This document shows, piece after piece, positions 46,300-58,900 of a stretch of 64,000 bases of DNA; position 1 is the stretch's first letter, and every line of letters begins with the position of its first letter. The notes beneath the pieces are model-generated. The model searched no databases. It saw only the letters and a program-made list of their open reading frames with translations, and was not told the origin of the DNA. A program made the position numbers and the translations under genes. The stretch is from Selaginella tamariscina (Eukaryota > Streptophyta > Lycopodiopsida > Selaginellales > Selaginellaceae). The stretch is from the NCBI GenBank assembly GCA_003024785.1, contig PUQB01000318.1, forward strand, positions 186,001-250,000. The letters run 5' to 3'.

Positions 46300-48500
46300 T
46301 TTATTAATATTAAACACTGTTGACAACCTCTGTCGTCTAGCACACAATAAGCATTTTGAGTTAATCTCAAATGCTTAACCAAACGCCTTCACATTTCTCC
46401 AATTGTTCCACATTTCCACATGTCATGGTATTATAGCCTCACTTTTCTGTATCCCTCGGTGTTTCTCATTACCCCTTTACATAAGGGTCTACTACTATAC
46501 CTATCCCTTGTTAGTATATAGCTACGCCAGACTAAGTATGAGAATTTTTTTATCAGAATCAAGCTCTTTTCTGATACAAGAGTACTATTCATAAAACCAT
46601 GTTCTTTGTAAACATATCAATCTAGCCAGAGGCGATCGTAGAGGCGCATGGCTGTACACATATATACAACAAGGTCATGCCAACCTGCTAATTGCTATCC
46701 ATTTGGTGTGTTATTAACATAAATTTATTCCCAATAATAATCAAATTCAATCAAATCTGTAACAAAGTGTGATAGCACTGCCATTCGTCTTTCGCAACCA
46801 AATTGTACTCTTTAATAACACCGACTAGTTTAGGGAACAGATAAGCTAACATACCATTTACAAACCAATGTGGAAATTAGAAAATTCAACCCATCTCTAG
46901 TGCTTCAAACAGCAATCTTTAAATATCACGTGTCTTAACTAACACTTTCATTGTATTCATTCCCCAAAGAGCACATCATACTAGATGCTATTCAATAATT
47001 CCTAACTCTCATCTTGCTAAGTTTAAAAACCAAATTTTAAACTTAGTTTTCACGATAAGAGTCTCCCTGAACTCAGAATATTGCACGCCTTCATAACATT
47101 ATATTCATGTCCAACTCTCAAACTGATTATGTAAATGTTTCTCAACACTATACCGAAGTATAGCATTTTCACTAATTGGAGCAATTAGTGTTATGATAAA
47201 CATCTTTTTAAATTAATTCTTATTTTATAAATAGTTACAATTTTGATATTGATACTCTCGAATGGATAATGATCGTTTTAACGTTTAAATCCTAAGCTTA
47301 CCAACTAGTTGTTAAACTAGTGGATATAAACTTACAATCATATCAATCTATCGAAATGCTACAACTATAATATAGACATGGTTTTAGTTTACATGAATCA
47401 AACTTTAGGTTTGAGATGAAATATAATGTTATGACAGTATTCCGAGGAACTTGTTTAGAGACTAAGAGAAATCATGAACTAGTGTCTGGTTCATTTAACT
47501 GATTTAGTAAGATATCAACTTCCACATAAATGTTATCATAACACTAAAATGTCATACCAACTTCATGTTTTAGTCATGTCTCATAACGTCAAACTAAGAT
47601 ATACTATTCATTCTTAGACATCTAGCAATTATCAGAGTACCACATTGCTCCTCAAGCAATGTATTAAGAAACTCCTCATTTCTCAATTAACTTGAAAACA
47701 CATTTATGCAAGTTGTAATTAAAATGGGCATGGCTATAGTCCCATTTCCTAATAATTAGCAATTTTAGCTATTTAATTAGCATTTTCTAATATTAAAGGA
47801 ATATTCTTTAGAATATATGTTTGAAAATAGTATATTCTTTAGAATATTTTATTTTGTATTCGACCCTTTAATAAATTATAGCATTCATTGAACAAAAATT
47901 AATAACATTATAAAAGTAGAAGGTATTAAATTATATAATATATTGCCTAATATAACAATTAAGGAAGAGCATAAGAGGTACATTATATAAATATTGATGT
48001 TGTTATTAAAATATTAATATTTAAATATAACATTATTAATTAAAAATTTGTAGTAGTAATAATATATATAAAATCCTATAATAATATAGTTAATCTTCCA
48101 TATCATTTTTTAAATTTATATAGTTAAGTAAACAATTTGGTACTATTATTAAAGAGTTTATAATAATTATGAATATTAAATATATGATATTTTATAATTT
48201 TGTAATTGCTTTAAGCTTCAGAAAACATACATTCCCTTGCAGTTTTGTTAATCGTGACTTTATCAACGCTTCTTGACATCCACCCATATCGAATGGATTT
48301 AACATTTATAAAACATGCTGGGTCTTTTTGATTGGGAGACCATGTTTTCTTTAGGCATCCATTATATCTTTCGCTCTCCTTCTCGTGTCGCCTTTTTTGT
48401 GGTTTGAACCATGCAACCTTAACAATACTATTTTTGTGATTACTTCAGGTGTGTCGATAATTTGTCCCATCCAAATAAGCTGATTATATGACTGGAGTAA
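46300..48500. other. AT-rich region, nothing recognised
   Basis: No LTR ends, tRNA or long coding frame. 47,700-48,200 is extremely AT-rich. It could hold the 3' part or border of the mobile element suspected at 48.5-59 kb. Confidence 0.55.
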
Positions 48501-48528
48501 TGAGAACCATCATTAGTTTTTGAAAATC

Positions 48529-51267
48529 CTAGCAGCAATCAAAGTATGCTTTAGGTTTTTGGTTCCTTTGTCCAACAAAGTGTGGGGTTTGCACTTCCAC
48601 ATCACTACTGGCTTCAATGTCATTTGTGCTCAGTGATGTCATTTCAATCTCCTCTCGCCACCTTGTTTTAGGCCAAAAAGGGTGTTGCAATTCTGTACTT
48701 GTGACAGTAGGCCCTTCCAACTCTCGAACAACAGTCTTCCAATAGTCAACCACATGCTTATATAGTTCTGAATAACCAGTTGCCTTATCAGAATTCTTTG
48801 GCATCGATTTTTGAACCCATGCCATATATTTTTTGATGCCATCAATAATAACCTCTTGTTCCTTGAGCTGGGCACTCAATGGAATAGGGTTTGGTTGTCC
48901 TTCTGGGAGAAGTGGCTTTCCATTCTCTCCACTTTTGAAGAGCATTAACCCCTCTTTCGGTAACCACTCTTACTCTAATGGCCGTAACTTGTACTGCATA
49001 ATAGATATACCATCTCGTATGGAGAAAAAGAATTGTAGTAGCACAAGGTGACCAACTAAAGAATCACTCTCCTCTTTTATATACTCCTTAAGAAATTTTT
49101 TGAAGTCTGGCACCTCAGTCACAAGCAAAGCACAACTTTTTTTGGAGATGCAATTTTCAAAAAGATTCATCATATGCGGTAAGGTAAGTGCACTTGTCCT
49201 TTTTGTAGAGTTGGAGACCTTGCTGAAGAACGCATTAATATCTTCATGAATGTGACCAACCATAAGAAAACTGAGCGTGATTATTTCAAACACACCTTTG
49301 GCAACAAGCATTGACAAGTATGCTAGCACATATCTAGAAAATAAAAGTAAGTATCAGCTTGAGAAACCCTTAAGTAAAATGATTTACCTATTTTTGTTCT
49401 CGCTTGCACAATTATCCATCTGTAAAAGCAAATGACGAGGAAGCTTATTTGATGTTGAGGACACATGTACACTATTTGCCTCAAGTGCAGATGTGTTCAT
49501 AAGAGCATTATGTAAAGGTTGACGGTGTTTCTTCACTTTGAGATCACTGATAGGACTTGTCTGTGAGTGGGCTTCAAGGTTTCTGAAACACATGGCCAAC
49601 GACCCAATAGTGAAATTGGAGTCGCTAGACCAATGTGGAAGTGAAAAGTGTCCATATGATTCACAACCGTGTCCATGTGTTAGCACACATGTCAATGAAA
49701 TCGGAAGTTTCATGACATTTCCAAGGCACTTTGGTGTTGCAACGAGCTTTGGAATGCTGGTCTTTGAATGATCCATCTTGTCATGGATCAAGCACAGGTA
49801 CTCTGATGGGCGTGACACAAAAAGCATGCGGTGTGCATAGTACTAAGACCGGCAAGTTTGTTGTGCAATCATGTGGGCCTCCATCTTCTTTTGAATGGCA
49901 GTGATCTCCATCAAGGTTTTTGCACAAGCCTCTGCAGCCTTTAATGATGTACAAGTGTCACACTTGGAAAACTAGAGTGTTTTGCAATTTTCACATCCCT
50001 AAAATGAGTATTCCATATGTTGTTGAAGGTACCAGTGCAGATTGCTTGCAGCCCCATCAAGCTGAGGCACTTGTTCACATGTTCACACAGCTTCAATTGA
50101 GTGTAGATCAAAGGCAAAACCTTGAGATTTTCCCTGACCCTTGCATTTGTGGTTCGGCATTTGTGAGGCATCCTGTCTGCATTTGCTTCCACAAAAGCCT
50201 TGAGTATCTCTATGGCTACCATAATGTGAGAGCGGGTTTTGACCAAGCCAGTGTTCCCATGTACTGAGGTTCGCGCTCCATCTAACCACTCATCCCTCCG
50301 ACGGTAGAGCGTGGTCTTTGGGATCCCGTATATATTGTACCAAGCTTTGAAGCAGATGGCCACCTTATTAAATACCATGGATGTACTCTGATAACCTGTG
50401 TCCGAGGCCATTCCATCAATACACCCAGTTAGTGCTGCATATACAAACTCATGCCTTTGCTTTTGGGTGAGCGTACGAAAGACATGTCTACATTGGGTAA
50501 TTTCATTCCGGTCTGCCATTTGACAACACTTCTTCTTGCAGCAGTCAATCGTGGAAATGCTCGTAACACTTTTGGAAGATGTAGGATCCATCTTCACCTT
50601 CTTGCTGAAACATGCAGGGGAAGATCTGCAACCCATAAATCGCTTTTTTCTTACAATAGGACCAATGCAAGGAACNNNNNNNNNNNNNNNNNNNNNNNNN
50701 NNNNNNNNNNNNNNNNNNNNNNNNNNNNNNNNNNNNNNNNNNNNNNNNNNNNNNNNNNNNNNNNNNNNNNNNNNNNNNNNNNNNNNNNNNNNNNNNNNNN
50801 NNNNNNNNNNNNNNNNNNNNNNNNNNNNNNNNNNNNNNNNNNNNNNNNNNNNNNNNNNNNNNNNNNNNNNNNNNNNNNNNNNNNNNNNNNNNNNNNNNNN
50901 NNNNNNNNNNNNNNNNNNNNNNNNNNNNNNNNNNNNNNNNNNNNNNNNNNNNNNNNNNNNNNNNNNNNNNNNNNNNNNNNNNNNNNNNNNNNNNNNNNNN
51001 NNNNNNNNNNNNNNNNNNNNNNNNNNNNNNNNNNNNNNNNNNNNNNNNNNNNNNNNNNNNNNNNNNNNNNNNNNNNNNNNNNNNNNNNNTTCCAGGAACC
51101 TCAACATGCTTGAAAATGGTGTTCACCCATACGTACACACAAGATCCTTGGGCAATATTGTGACATGATGCATTATCATCTCGAACTTCCACAGTTCCAG
51201 TGCCAACTATCTCGTTGTTCCGAAGAAGACATACTTTATCTCCAGTATTATACATATTGTCCTGCAC
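48529..51267 (-). pseudogene. Transposase-like gene (DUF7869-type), interrupted by the assembly gap
   Basis: The minus strand gives, in order: an N-terminal piece (51,267-51,091, ending HVEVPG) before the gap; after it, a Cys/Lys-rich stretch (CCKKKCC), a region of about 100 residues with a helix-turn-helix-like segment (YGIPKTTLYRRRDEW) and a Cys-x2-Cys piece (KCDTC); then a block ending LLLQMDNCASENKNR (to about 49,384), an intron of about 55 bases, and a block starting near 49,329 with LSFLMVGHIHEDINAFFS, typical of RNase-H-fold transposase-like proteins of the DUF7869 group (family name from memory). A C-terminal part runs to 48,529. At least two frame breaks and stops occur between blocks, so this copy is probably dead or poorly assembled. 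The nuclear integration or excision role is inferred from family resemblance. Confidence 0.6.
50676..51089. other. Assembly gap (414 N)
   Basis: A run of N inside the transposase-like gene. The true length of the missing sequence is unknown, and any frame read through it is meaningless. Confidence 0.99.
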
Positions 51268-51404
51268 ATAAAAATTGTGTTATTTATGATATCTGTTTAT
51301 GCAATATTTGTAAGAAATCATAACTGCAGTTGCTTAATAATATGCATGTGCAATAATACATAATTATATATAAAATAATATCTCATGCTTTATTAATATA
51401 ACTG

Positions 51405-52025
51405 ATGGGCGGATTAATCCCGCCACAGACCTACCCCTTCAGAGTGAGTCGGCGGGATTAATCCGCCGTGGTCCTCAGACGAGGAAGTACCGGCGGGATT
51501 AATCCCGCCGCCGGATCTTCCTCGTTTGTGAGAGTCGGGGGATTAATCCCGCCACAAATTCCTCCGACGAGGAAGAGGGGGCGGGATTAATCCGCCCACA
51601 ACTGAAGACGGAGAATAGGCGCGGATTAATCCCGCCCACAACTCTGACGACGGGGAATAAGCGGTGGGATTAATCCCGCCCACAACTCTCTCCGAAACTA
51701 TGATTTCAAAGAGATTCGGGATGAATTCTGCCCACAAATATTTAAAACAGGGAAGTAGTGGCGAGATTAATCCCGCCACCCTTTCTGCCTCCTAAAATGG
51801 TTGGCGAGATTAATCCCGCCACAACTCTTTTAATAATAAATTCAAGTAAATCATTATCAATTGAGAGAGTTATCGGCGGGATTAATCTCGCCGCTCTTTT
51901 TAAGAGGCGGAGAAGCATTGCCCGAACTAATTCTGCCATAGCTATGAAAGAGATGGTGGCGGGATTAATCCCGCCACCTCTTCAAAGAGGCGAAAAAAAA
52001 TGGCCGGATTAATCCCGCCGCCCCG
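51405..52025. repeat. Palindrome array 1 (about 14 units)
   Basis: Units are versions of GGCGGGATTAATCCCGCC, a perfect 18-bp palindrome, at about 51,412, 51,451, 51,491, 51,535, 51,579, 51,620, 51,662, 51,714, 51,760, 51,803, 51,873, 51,920, 51,957 and 52,002. Spacing is mostly 37-47 bp, with unrelated sequence between. The palindromes hold while spacers vary, so selection or copying acts on the unit. The array lies just upstream of the minus-strand transposase-like gene. Confidence 0.95.
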
Positions 52026-54666
52026 GCTAACCGAGAATATAAGTTAAAAGTATATTTAAACGGATAAATCCCAATAAATTATTGTAATCCTAATGCATTC
52101 CTAAATCCCTAAATTCTAAAATTTAAGAGAGAATGTAAGAGAGTGAATCTTTATAAATATCTAAATTTGTTTATAATACTTACTTGTAAACAGCACTGAA
52201 GGCCCGTGCTTTCCTATAAACAATAGCGCACCCAATTTAATGTCGCTCCTGAGCTGATCACTAAGAAGAAAAAAGAAATCTGAAGAGTGAAAATGAAGAA
52301 ACCCTTGCCGGAGAAAGAACAGATCTGAATTTGAGTGGGAAATTAAATGTATTTTCAAATTTACATGTCAGACTGATAATACTTATGTCAGAAATTCGAA
52401 ATTTTTGAAATAACAGAAAAGAAATTTAAGATGAGTTGAAACAAATAACCGACAGTCTGACATATATACTCTCCAATTCCAATGAGTGTTTTAAAATTGC
52501 ATTTAATGTCATTCAAGTGCTTCAAGCTGTTTAATATTACGAAATTTTTGTAATTATTCTACATTCTTAATATTCAAGTATATATTATTAAGTTTATATT
52601 ATATATATATATACACTAATACAATAAATAAATTGATATATTATTATGTATCATTTAAAATATATTCATAGTCTGTTTATTATTATTATTTTCTTAATTA
52701 CTCGAGTAATTAATTTACATTTCCTACTATTAATGGGATATTCTTTATTATTTTCTTATATTCGAAGAATATTCCAATATTAAACCTAATTATCATAATT
52801 AAATTAGTCTTATTATTAATTATCTCAGTAATTATTCATTATATTAATGGGATTTTCAATTAATTTGTTATTATTTCAAGAATATTCTAGTGTTAAACCT
52901 TATTATCAATATTAAATTAATATATATTATTAAAACTATATATGGCTATATATTAGATAAAATCATATATTATTATGTATAATTTAAAATATGTTCATAG
53001 TGTGTATATTAATATTATTTTCTTAATTATTTGATGTTTGTTTTGCACATATTATATATAAACACAATCATAAATTTATATATACATGTGCACACGCATT
53101 AGAAGCACTTACAGAGACACATATGCACACACATGCACATTGCCCTAAACCAAACTTGAGAAATTATATGTTGCTTCTTTATTGAAAAAAACATCATGTT
53201 CAACGCATGTATGATCTATATGTACTCAGTGTGTGTGTATGTAACACATTGAATTTACACATGTAATATATATGTATGTCTGTGTGTATACACGTGTATA
53301 TGTATATATGTGTACTAATATAATATATGCAATGTGTACGATTTTCATTTGTTAACACTCTATCTCTTCTCTCATACATACACAGTGTCACTATGCATAA
53401 TCTCCTCTCTCATACATACACACCATGCATGATCATGATCCATAATATGTAGCCTGTCTCTTCTCTCATACATACACACCATGCATGATCCATAATATGT
53501 ACTGATGTTACAATATTATGTAATATGTATAATGTATATCTGTGTATAACACTCACTTCTCTCATACATAAACACCATGCATGATTCATCCTACCTAAAC
53601 CCTAAACCCTACATTGAATTTACACATGTAATATGTATGTATGTCTGTGTGTATACACGTGTGTATATGTATGTACTAATATATCCAATGTGTATGAATT
53701 TAATTTGTTAACACTCTCACTCTCTTTCTCAACATACACACCATGCATGATCCATAATATGTATTGTCACTCTTCTCTCATACATACACCATACATGATC
53801 TGTACTCTGTCTCTCTATATTAATATATATTAATATATGTATGTCTATGTATAATACTATGTGTGTATATATGTATCGCTGCATGTGAAACTTTAACACT
53901 CTCATGGACATACACGTGTTAACCCTTGCATGATATTTATTCTTGGGGTGTATGTGATACACCCACGCACACGCACACGCTAATAATATAATGAAAGAAT
54001 ATTCGTTTAGGGCGAATTCTATAGTTTATTCTTTTTAGGGTTTAAGTATATTCTTAAAAGGAATATTCGATTAGGGTTAATTATATATATTCCTTTTAGG
54101 GTTTTGGTATATTCCTAGGGTTTGTAAGGCGCGGCGGCGGCAGCGAATCTCCTTCACACAGGTGAGATCTCTCTCTCTCTTTCTCACACGCACACTCCTC
54201 TGCGTTTATTTGTGATATTTATTTATTTTTATTCACATATATTATATGTGTGTGTATCTTAATAATATAATTTAGATCTCTATCTCTCGCACACACACGC
54301 ACACTCGTATACATATATACACACATATATATATTCTCCTCTCTCTCTCTCTTCTCTATAGATCTCTATCTCTTACACACACACGCACACCGTATACACA
54401 CACACACACACACACACCACACACACATATATATAATATATATATATCTCCTTCTCTCTCTCTTCTATAGATCTCTATCTCTCGCACACACACCACACTC
54501 GTATACATATACACACACACACACACACACCACACACACACACACACAATATATATATATATATCTCCTTCTCTCTCTCTCTTCTCTATAGATCTCTATT
54601 TCTCGCACACACGCACACTCGTATACATATACACACACAGATATATATATACATATACACACACAC

Positions 54667-54702
<36 letters not shown>

Positions 54703-54955
54703 TATTTATTTATCTATATATATGTGTGTGTGTTGTATCTATATAATTTTATTGATTTGTTATTGTATCTCTCGCACACACACGCACACTCCTGTATATA
54801 TATGTGTGTGTGTGTGTTTTTTATCTGTATGATTTTATTTGTTTCACACACGCATACACACGATATACATATACACACAATATATATATATACCTATGTA
54901 TACATACATATATTATGTGTACCAGTATCTGTATAATCTGTATATATATGTGTGT
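52026..54955. other. AT-rich spacer with dense microsatellites
   Basis: No gene. 53,200-53,960 repeats a phrase TCTCTCATACATACACACCA/TGCATGATCCATAATATGTA several times with changes. 54,160-54,960 is a dense mix of (TC)n, (CA)n and (TA)n, with a repeated block (TCTCTATAGATCTCTATCTCT..GCACACACAC) occurring four to five times. Confidence 0.8.
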
Positions 54956-54959
54956 GTGT

Positions 54960-55625
54960 GTGTAGCGGCGGGATTAATCCCGCCGCTATATGGTGAGACG
55001 TGTGTAAGCGGCGGATTAATCCCGCCGCTATGCCACTCAGCGGCGGGATTAATCCCGCCGCGTACGCATGCCCTGCGCGGAATCGGGCGGGATTTCCGGC
55101 CATTGGCTGCCTGAAGGGCCTAGCGGCGGATTAATCCCGCCGCCATGAAGGCGGCGGAGATTCCCGGATTTCGAGCAGGGAATTGGCGTCCGGCGGGATT
55201 AATCCCGCCGCATAGGGACCGAGTGAAGGCCCTGGGCGGCGGGATTAATCCCGCCGAGCCTTCAATGCCTGTTGGAGGAATGAATCCCGCCACCCTTCCT
55301 TTTTTTCTCCATTGGTGAGTCGGACCAATCCCAAACGTTTCTGTCTGAGACGTAGAAGGTTTACAACATACCAATGGAGAGAAGGGAAGGGTGGCGAAAT
55401 TCATTTAACCATCCCTTACATGGTGGGCGAGATTAATCCCGCCTCCTTTCTGGAGTCACTGAAGGGGTGTGCCAAATAAATCCTGCCCAGTTCTCTCTGA
55501 GACCGAGAAGGGTGGCAAGATTAATTCCGCACTCCCGTTCAAGGCCTCCAGAAAGGTGGCGAGATTAATCCCGCCCACTCTTTCAGGAGGCATTGAAGGG
55601 GTGGCGAGATTAATCCCGCCGCACC
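54960..55625. repeat. Palindrome array 2 (about 14 units)
   Basis: Same core as array 1. The first units are extended to AGCGGCGGGATTAATCCCGCCGCT (54,963, 55,008, 55,038, 55,121) and later ones read GGCGAGATTAATCCCGCC (55,422, 55,555, 55,600). Degenerate units lie near 55,083, 55,275, 55,390, 55,464 and 55,510. Spacing is mostly 30-46 bp. It lies upstream of the plus-strand ParB-methyltransferase gene. Confidence 0.95.
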
Positions 55626-55734
55626 TTCCATGTGAATATATATGTGTATTAGTATATATAAGTTGCATATCTCATTTTATTTACTTTTATCATCTTATCA
55701 TAATATTTCGAGTAAAAGCTAGGAAACTATGTAA

Positions 55735-55821
55735 AACTGTCCAGAGCTCACATTTGTGGTGGTTCTAAAACGAAATGTTATCTTTCTTTTGCACTAGCAC
55801 AAAGGTGAGCTTTGGACAGTT
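55735..55821. other. 87-bp hairpin with 24-bp arms, microRNA-like
   Basis: Arm 55,735-55,758 (AACTGTCCAGAGCTCACATT..) and arm 55,798-55,821 are reverse complements at 22 of 24 positions, with a 39-base loop. Size and near-perfect pairing fit a plant microRNA precursor or a small inverted-repeat element. It sits between palindrome array 2 and the start of the methyltransferase gene, so it could lie in the 5' leader or promoter. Confidence 0.5.
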
Positions 55822-55962
55822 AATTCGTCTACTTCTCTCTGTGTATTATTTTTGTATATTCGGGTTTATACAAGTGTGTGTGCGTTTTTATATGATTTGT
55901 ATTCATAGTGTATTATTTTGCAGAAGGACGATTTAATTAAACAAGGAGATCGAGTCATTAGT

Positions 55963-58900
55963 ATGGAGTCGTCGTCAAATTCTGGGTAAGAATTAAAATA
56001 AAATCTGTTATACTCGGATATGTGCTTGAACTAATCATTTTTGTATTCAGATGTGGAATTGAGGTGACATTAAAGACGAGAGCAGGAGAAGAGATGGGCA
56101 GGGGGATTCTGGAATCAACTTGGCCATATTTCAAATAAACGGGAAGCGCATTGGAACAACCATGGTTGCTGTCAAACTAACCTCTGTCACATCGCATGGA
56201 CAAGCAAAACAATGGAAAGTGGGTGTGCTAGTCAAGCATCCGAAAGCATGCTGTGAACCCAGATTGAACGATGCTCGACACATATGCCTTGTTCCATCCA
56301 ATGTCACGTTCTCGGATCCAGAGGTCGCCAGTTACAACATTAATTTCGGGTGGTTTTGTCGACTTGTGGATAATGACGTTCACGTGTTCACTAATGATGT
56401 TGACCTTGGAGTTCTTCTTCAACTCAACGAAAGCCCATCTATGGAGGGGATCCATCTGGATGTCTACTTCGAAGATCTTCAGACTCATCGAGTAGGTGTA
56501 TTGTCAGGAGATATTGCTTCACAATACAGAAAATCAGCAAGTGGAGCAATCGTCCCTCTTCACATTGAAGAAGAACACAGCGACATCATAAAGGAGATTG
56601 AGAGGGTGGCTTGGTCTCAGGTTCTTTACAGATCACGTTCAATTTGCTTAGCAAATTTCGGGAGCTGGAAGAGTGTGCCGAGAACATTAGAACAGCATCA
56701 ATCGGGGATCACACATGTTGATTCGGATCGTAGAAGAAAATCATTAGTCGTTTTGTCAGCTGCACCTGTGGCATCCCATGCTGCAATAAGCCACAAGGAA
56801 ATGATGTTGGATGATAGGATTTACCAGTGTAGGGTTAAGTATTGCAGCGTCAACCCAAACTTCAATTACAGGCCACTAATCAGGAACGTGTAGCTGAGCT
56901 CATGGAGAAGATGAAGGACGACAATTCTTACACCGTTCCACATAATGCTGTTTTGTGCGCATACTACGAAAGAACAAAGGCGCTGACAAAGTGTGGATCA
57001 CAACACCGGAACAAATGAGGAAGGTTCAGACGGAGAATAGAAAATCAGTTAAGTACTACATCATTAGTGGCCAGCACACAATAACGGCAGCCCAACGACT
57101 TCTCGACGAACACAACAAAGGAACGATGGCAACAAAACTTTCCGAGCATACCCGTGAGAAGCTGACGAAAAGATCGGCGTTTTTAGCGAAGCCGAATCTC
57201 ACAATCGAGCAGTACCATAAGTTATCGGCGGAATGGGACGCTGCACACCAACCACTACAACAGCAAAATATGGGAGAAGTTCAAACACACGCGAGCCGTG
57301 TGGGAATCTCTTCAGCGACCACAAAGAGCTACCGCAGGGAATACACAATCTGCGGAATACCGGGTAAGCAAATTGTTTGGGCGGGATTTATCTCGCCGGT
57401 ATATTAATCTGTCTTTTTCCTCAGAGAGTTGAAGAAATTGTAGCAGTTGATTTTGCCCAGGTGGGCGGGAAGGAAACATCCTTTTGATGATGTTGATTTC
57501 TTGTCCCGAGGATAGGATCTTTGCCAAATGGTTGGGGATTATGGAATCCTTTGCAAAAGGAACACTGAAGAAGAAGCAGACAAGTGAAGTGGAGCCCTCA
57601 GAGAAGTCTGCAAAGAAACCCAGTAAGACGCCGAAGGCTAAGTCTGTTCAATCTATAAAGGATGTAGACAACGATTTCAAGCTCACATGGTTGAAGCCTT
57701 TAAATGGAACAACGATGGAGGAGATGGAAGTCTTGGCTGATTTGGTGATTGATGGCAAATTACAGATTAACAACAGCAGCCCACCTCTCCTTTTCATCTC
57801 AAGGCAATGGAGTTGAAGACGGTCAGGCACTTCAAGGAGTGGTTGGGAATACACTGCCACAAACTGGGTTGGATTTCGGCTTCAACATACGAGAGGTCAG
57901 CAAATATTTGCATGTGACAAACGATGATATGCTTGTCGAATGGGTGAATCAATCGGAAGATCTGGGCAAGAATCTATTGCACGCCAACGCCAAAAAGGAG
58001 AACATTGCGATGACGCCTTCTCTTATGGCAGTCCTTCAGCAGCGGAGAACCGAGTTGAACCTTATAAAGGAGGATGCTACGAATCACGACAAGCCCTACA
58101 GATGTTTGTTGTTGGATTCGGAGACTTTATGGGGTACCATCACTGCTTGTAGGAAACCGTTTCAATTGTTCGTGATGGATCGGCGGGTGTCAAAAAATCC
58201 TTCGACAGACAGGACACTAGAGGATTTGGTGGAGAAACTTAGCCGTGCAAGCATGTACAAAGAAGGTATTTATTATTGAATTCATACTTGCACTCTTGAC
58301 TGATATCTACGTTTTCAGGTATTTATTTCTTGATTCTTGCTCATGTCACCGATACCTTTGCCTTCTCCTTTGCCAAGAGGAATAAACATCGTTGGACAGG
58401 ATTTTATATGAATGATGCTGATCCGAAGTGCATTGATTCGGTTGTTCACTTGGTTGTTAGGAATGCGCCAAACAGTTTCAAACTTCCAAATGACTGGCCA
58501 GGCATCTGTTTGCACTCCAACGGCCCTGAACCTCCATCCGATACACCGATAGGAGAGTGACGTATTCGGCAATGTACGTTATCCAAACATCACAAGTCAA
58601 GCGGCACGGAGCATCGTCAACTTGATCAGGGGTCCTCACAGTGATGCGTGGGTTTTTGACTACTGCACTAGGGGGTCCGTCTTGAAGGAGTGTTACCTTC
58701 GGCATACATGTGTATTTGCCGTTGAAAAGGATAAGACCATGGTTGAGGACCTGAACAAGTGGATAGATAGGTTCTCAACTGATACCCCAACGAATCCATA
58801 AAGGAGTATTTGAGAAAGTTCCCTCCAGATAAGTGCGATAGCTCTGAAGACGAATCTGGTTCAATGTCGGAGTCTGAGGACGAACTTCAATCAGATATTA

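Noticed and set aside
50451-51168. Long open frames across 50.4-51.2 kb on the plus strand
   Set aside because: Most of their length is the N gap.
51543-52012. Open frames through palindrome array 1 (and 54,839-55,668 for array 2)
   Set aside because: They repeat 'AGLIPP'-like peptides encoded by the palindrome itself, on both strands; the array is DNA structure, not a protein repeat.
51405-55625. CRISPR-like array
   Set aside because: The regular repeat-spacer look is superficial: units are palindromic, vary, and the setting is a eukaryotic genome with introns and tRNA clusters.
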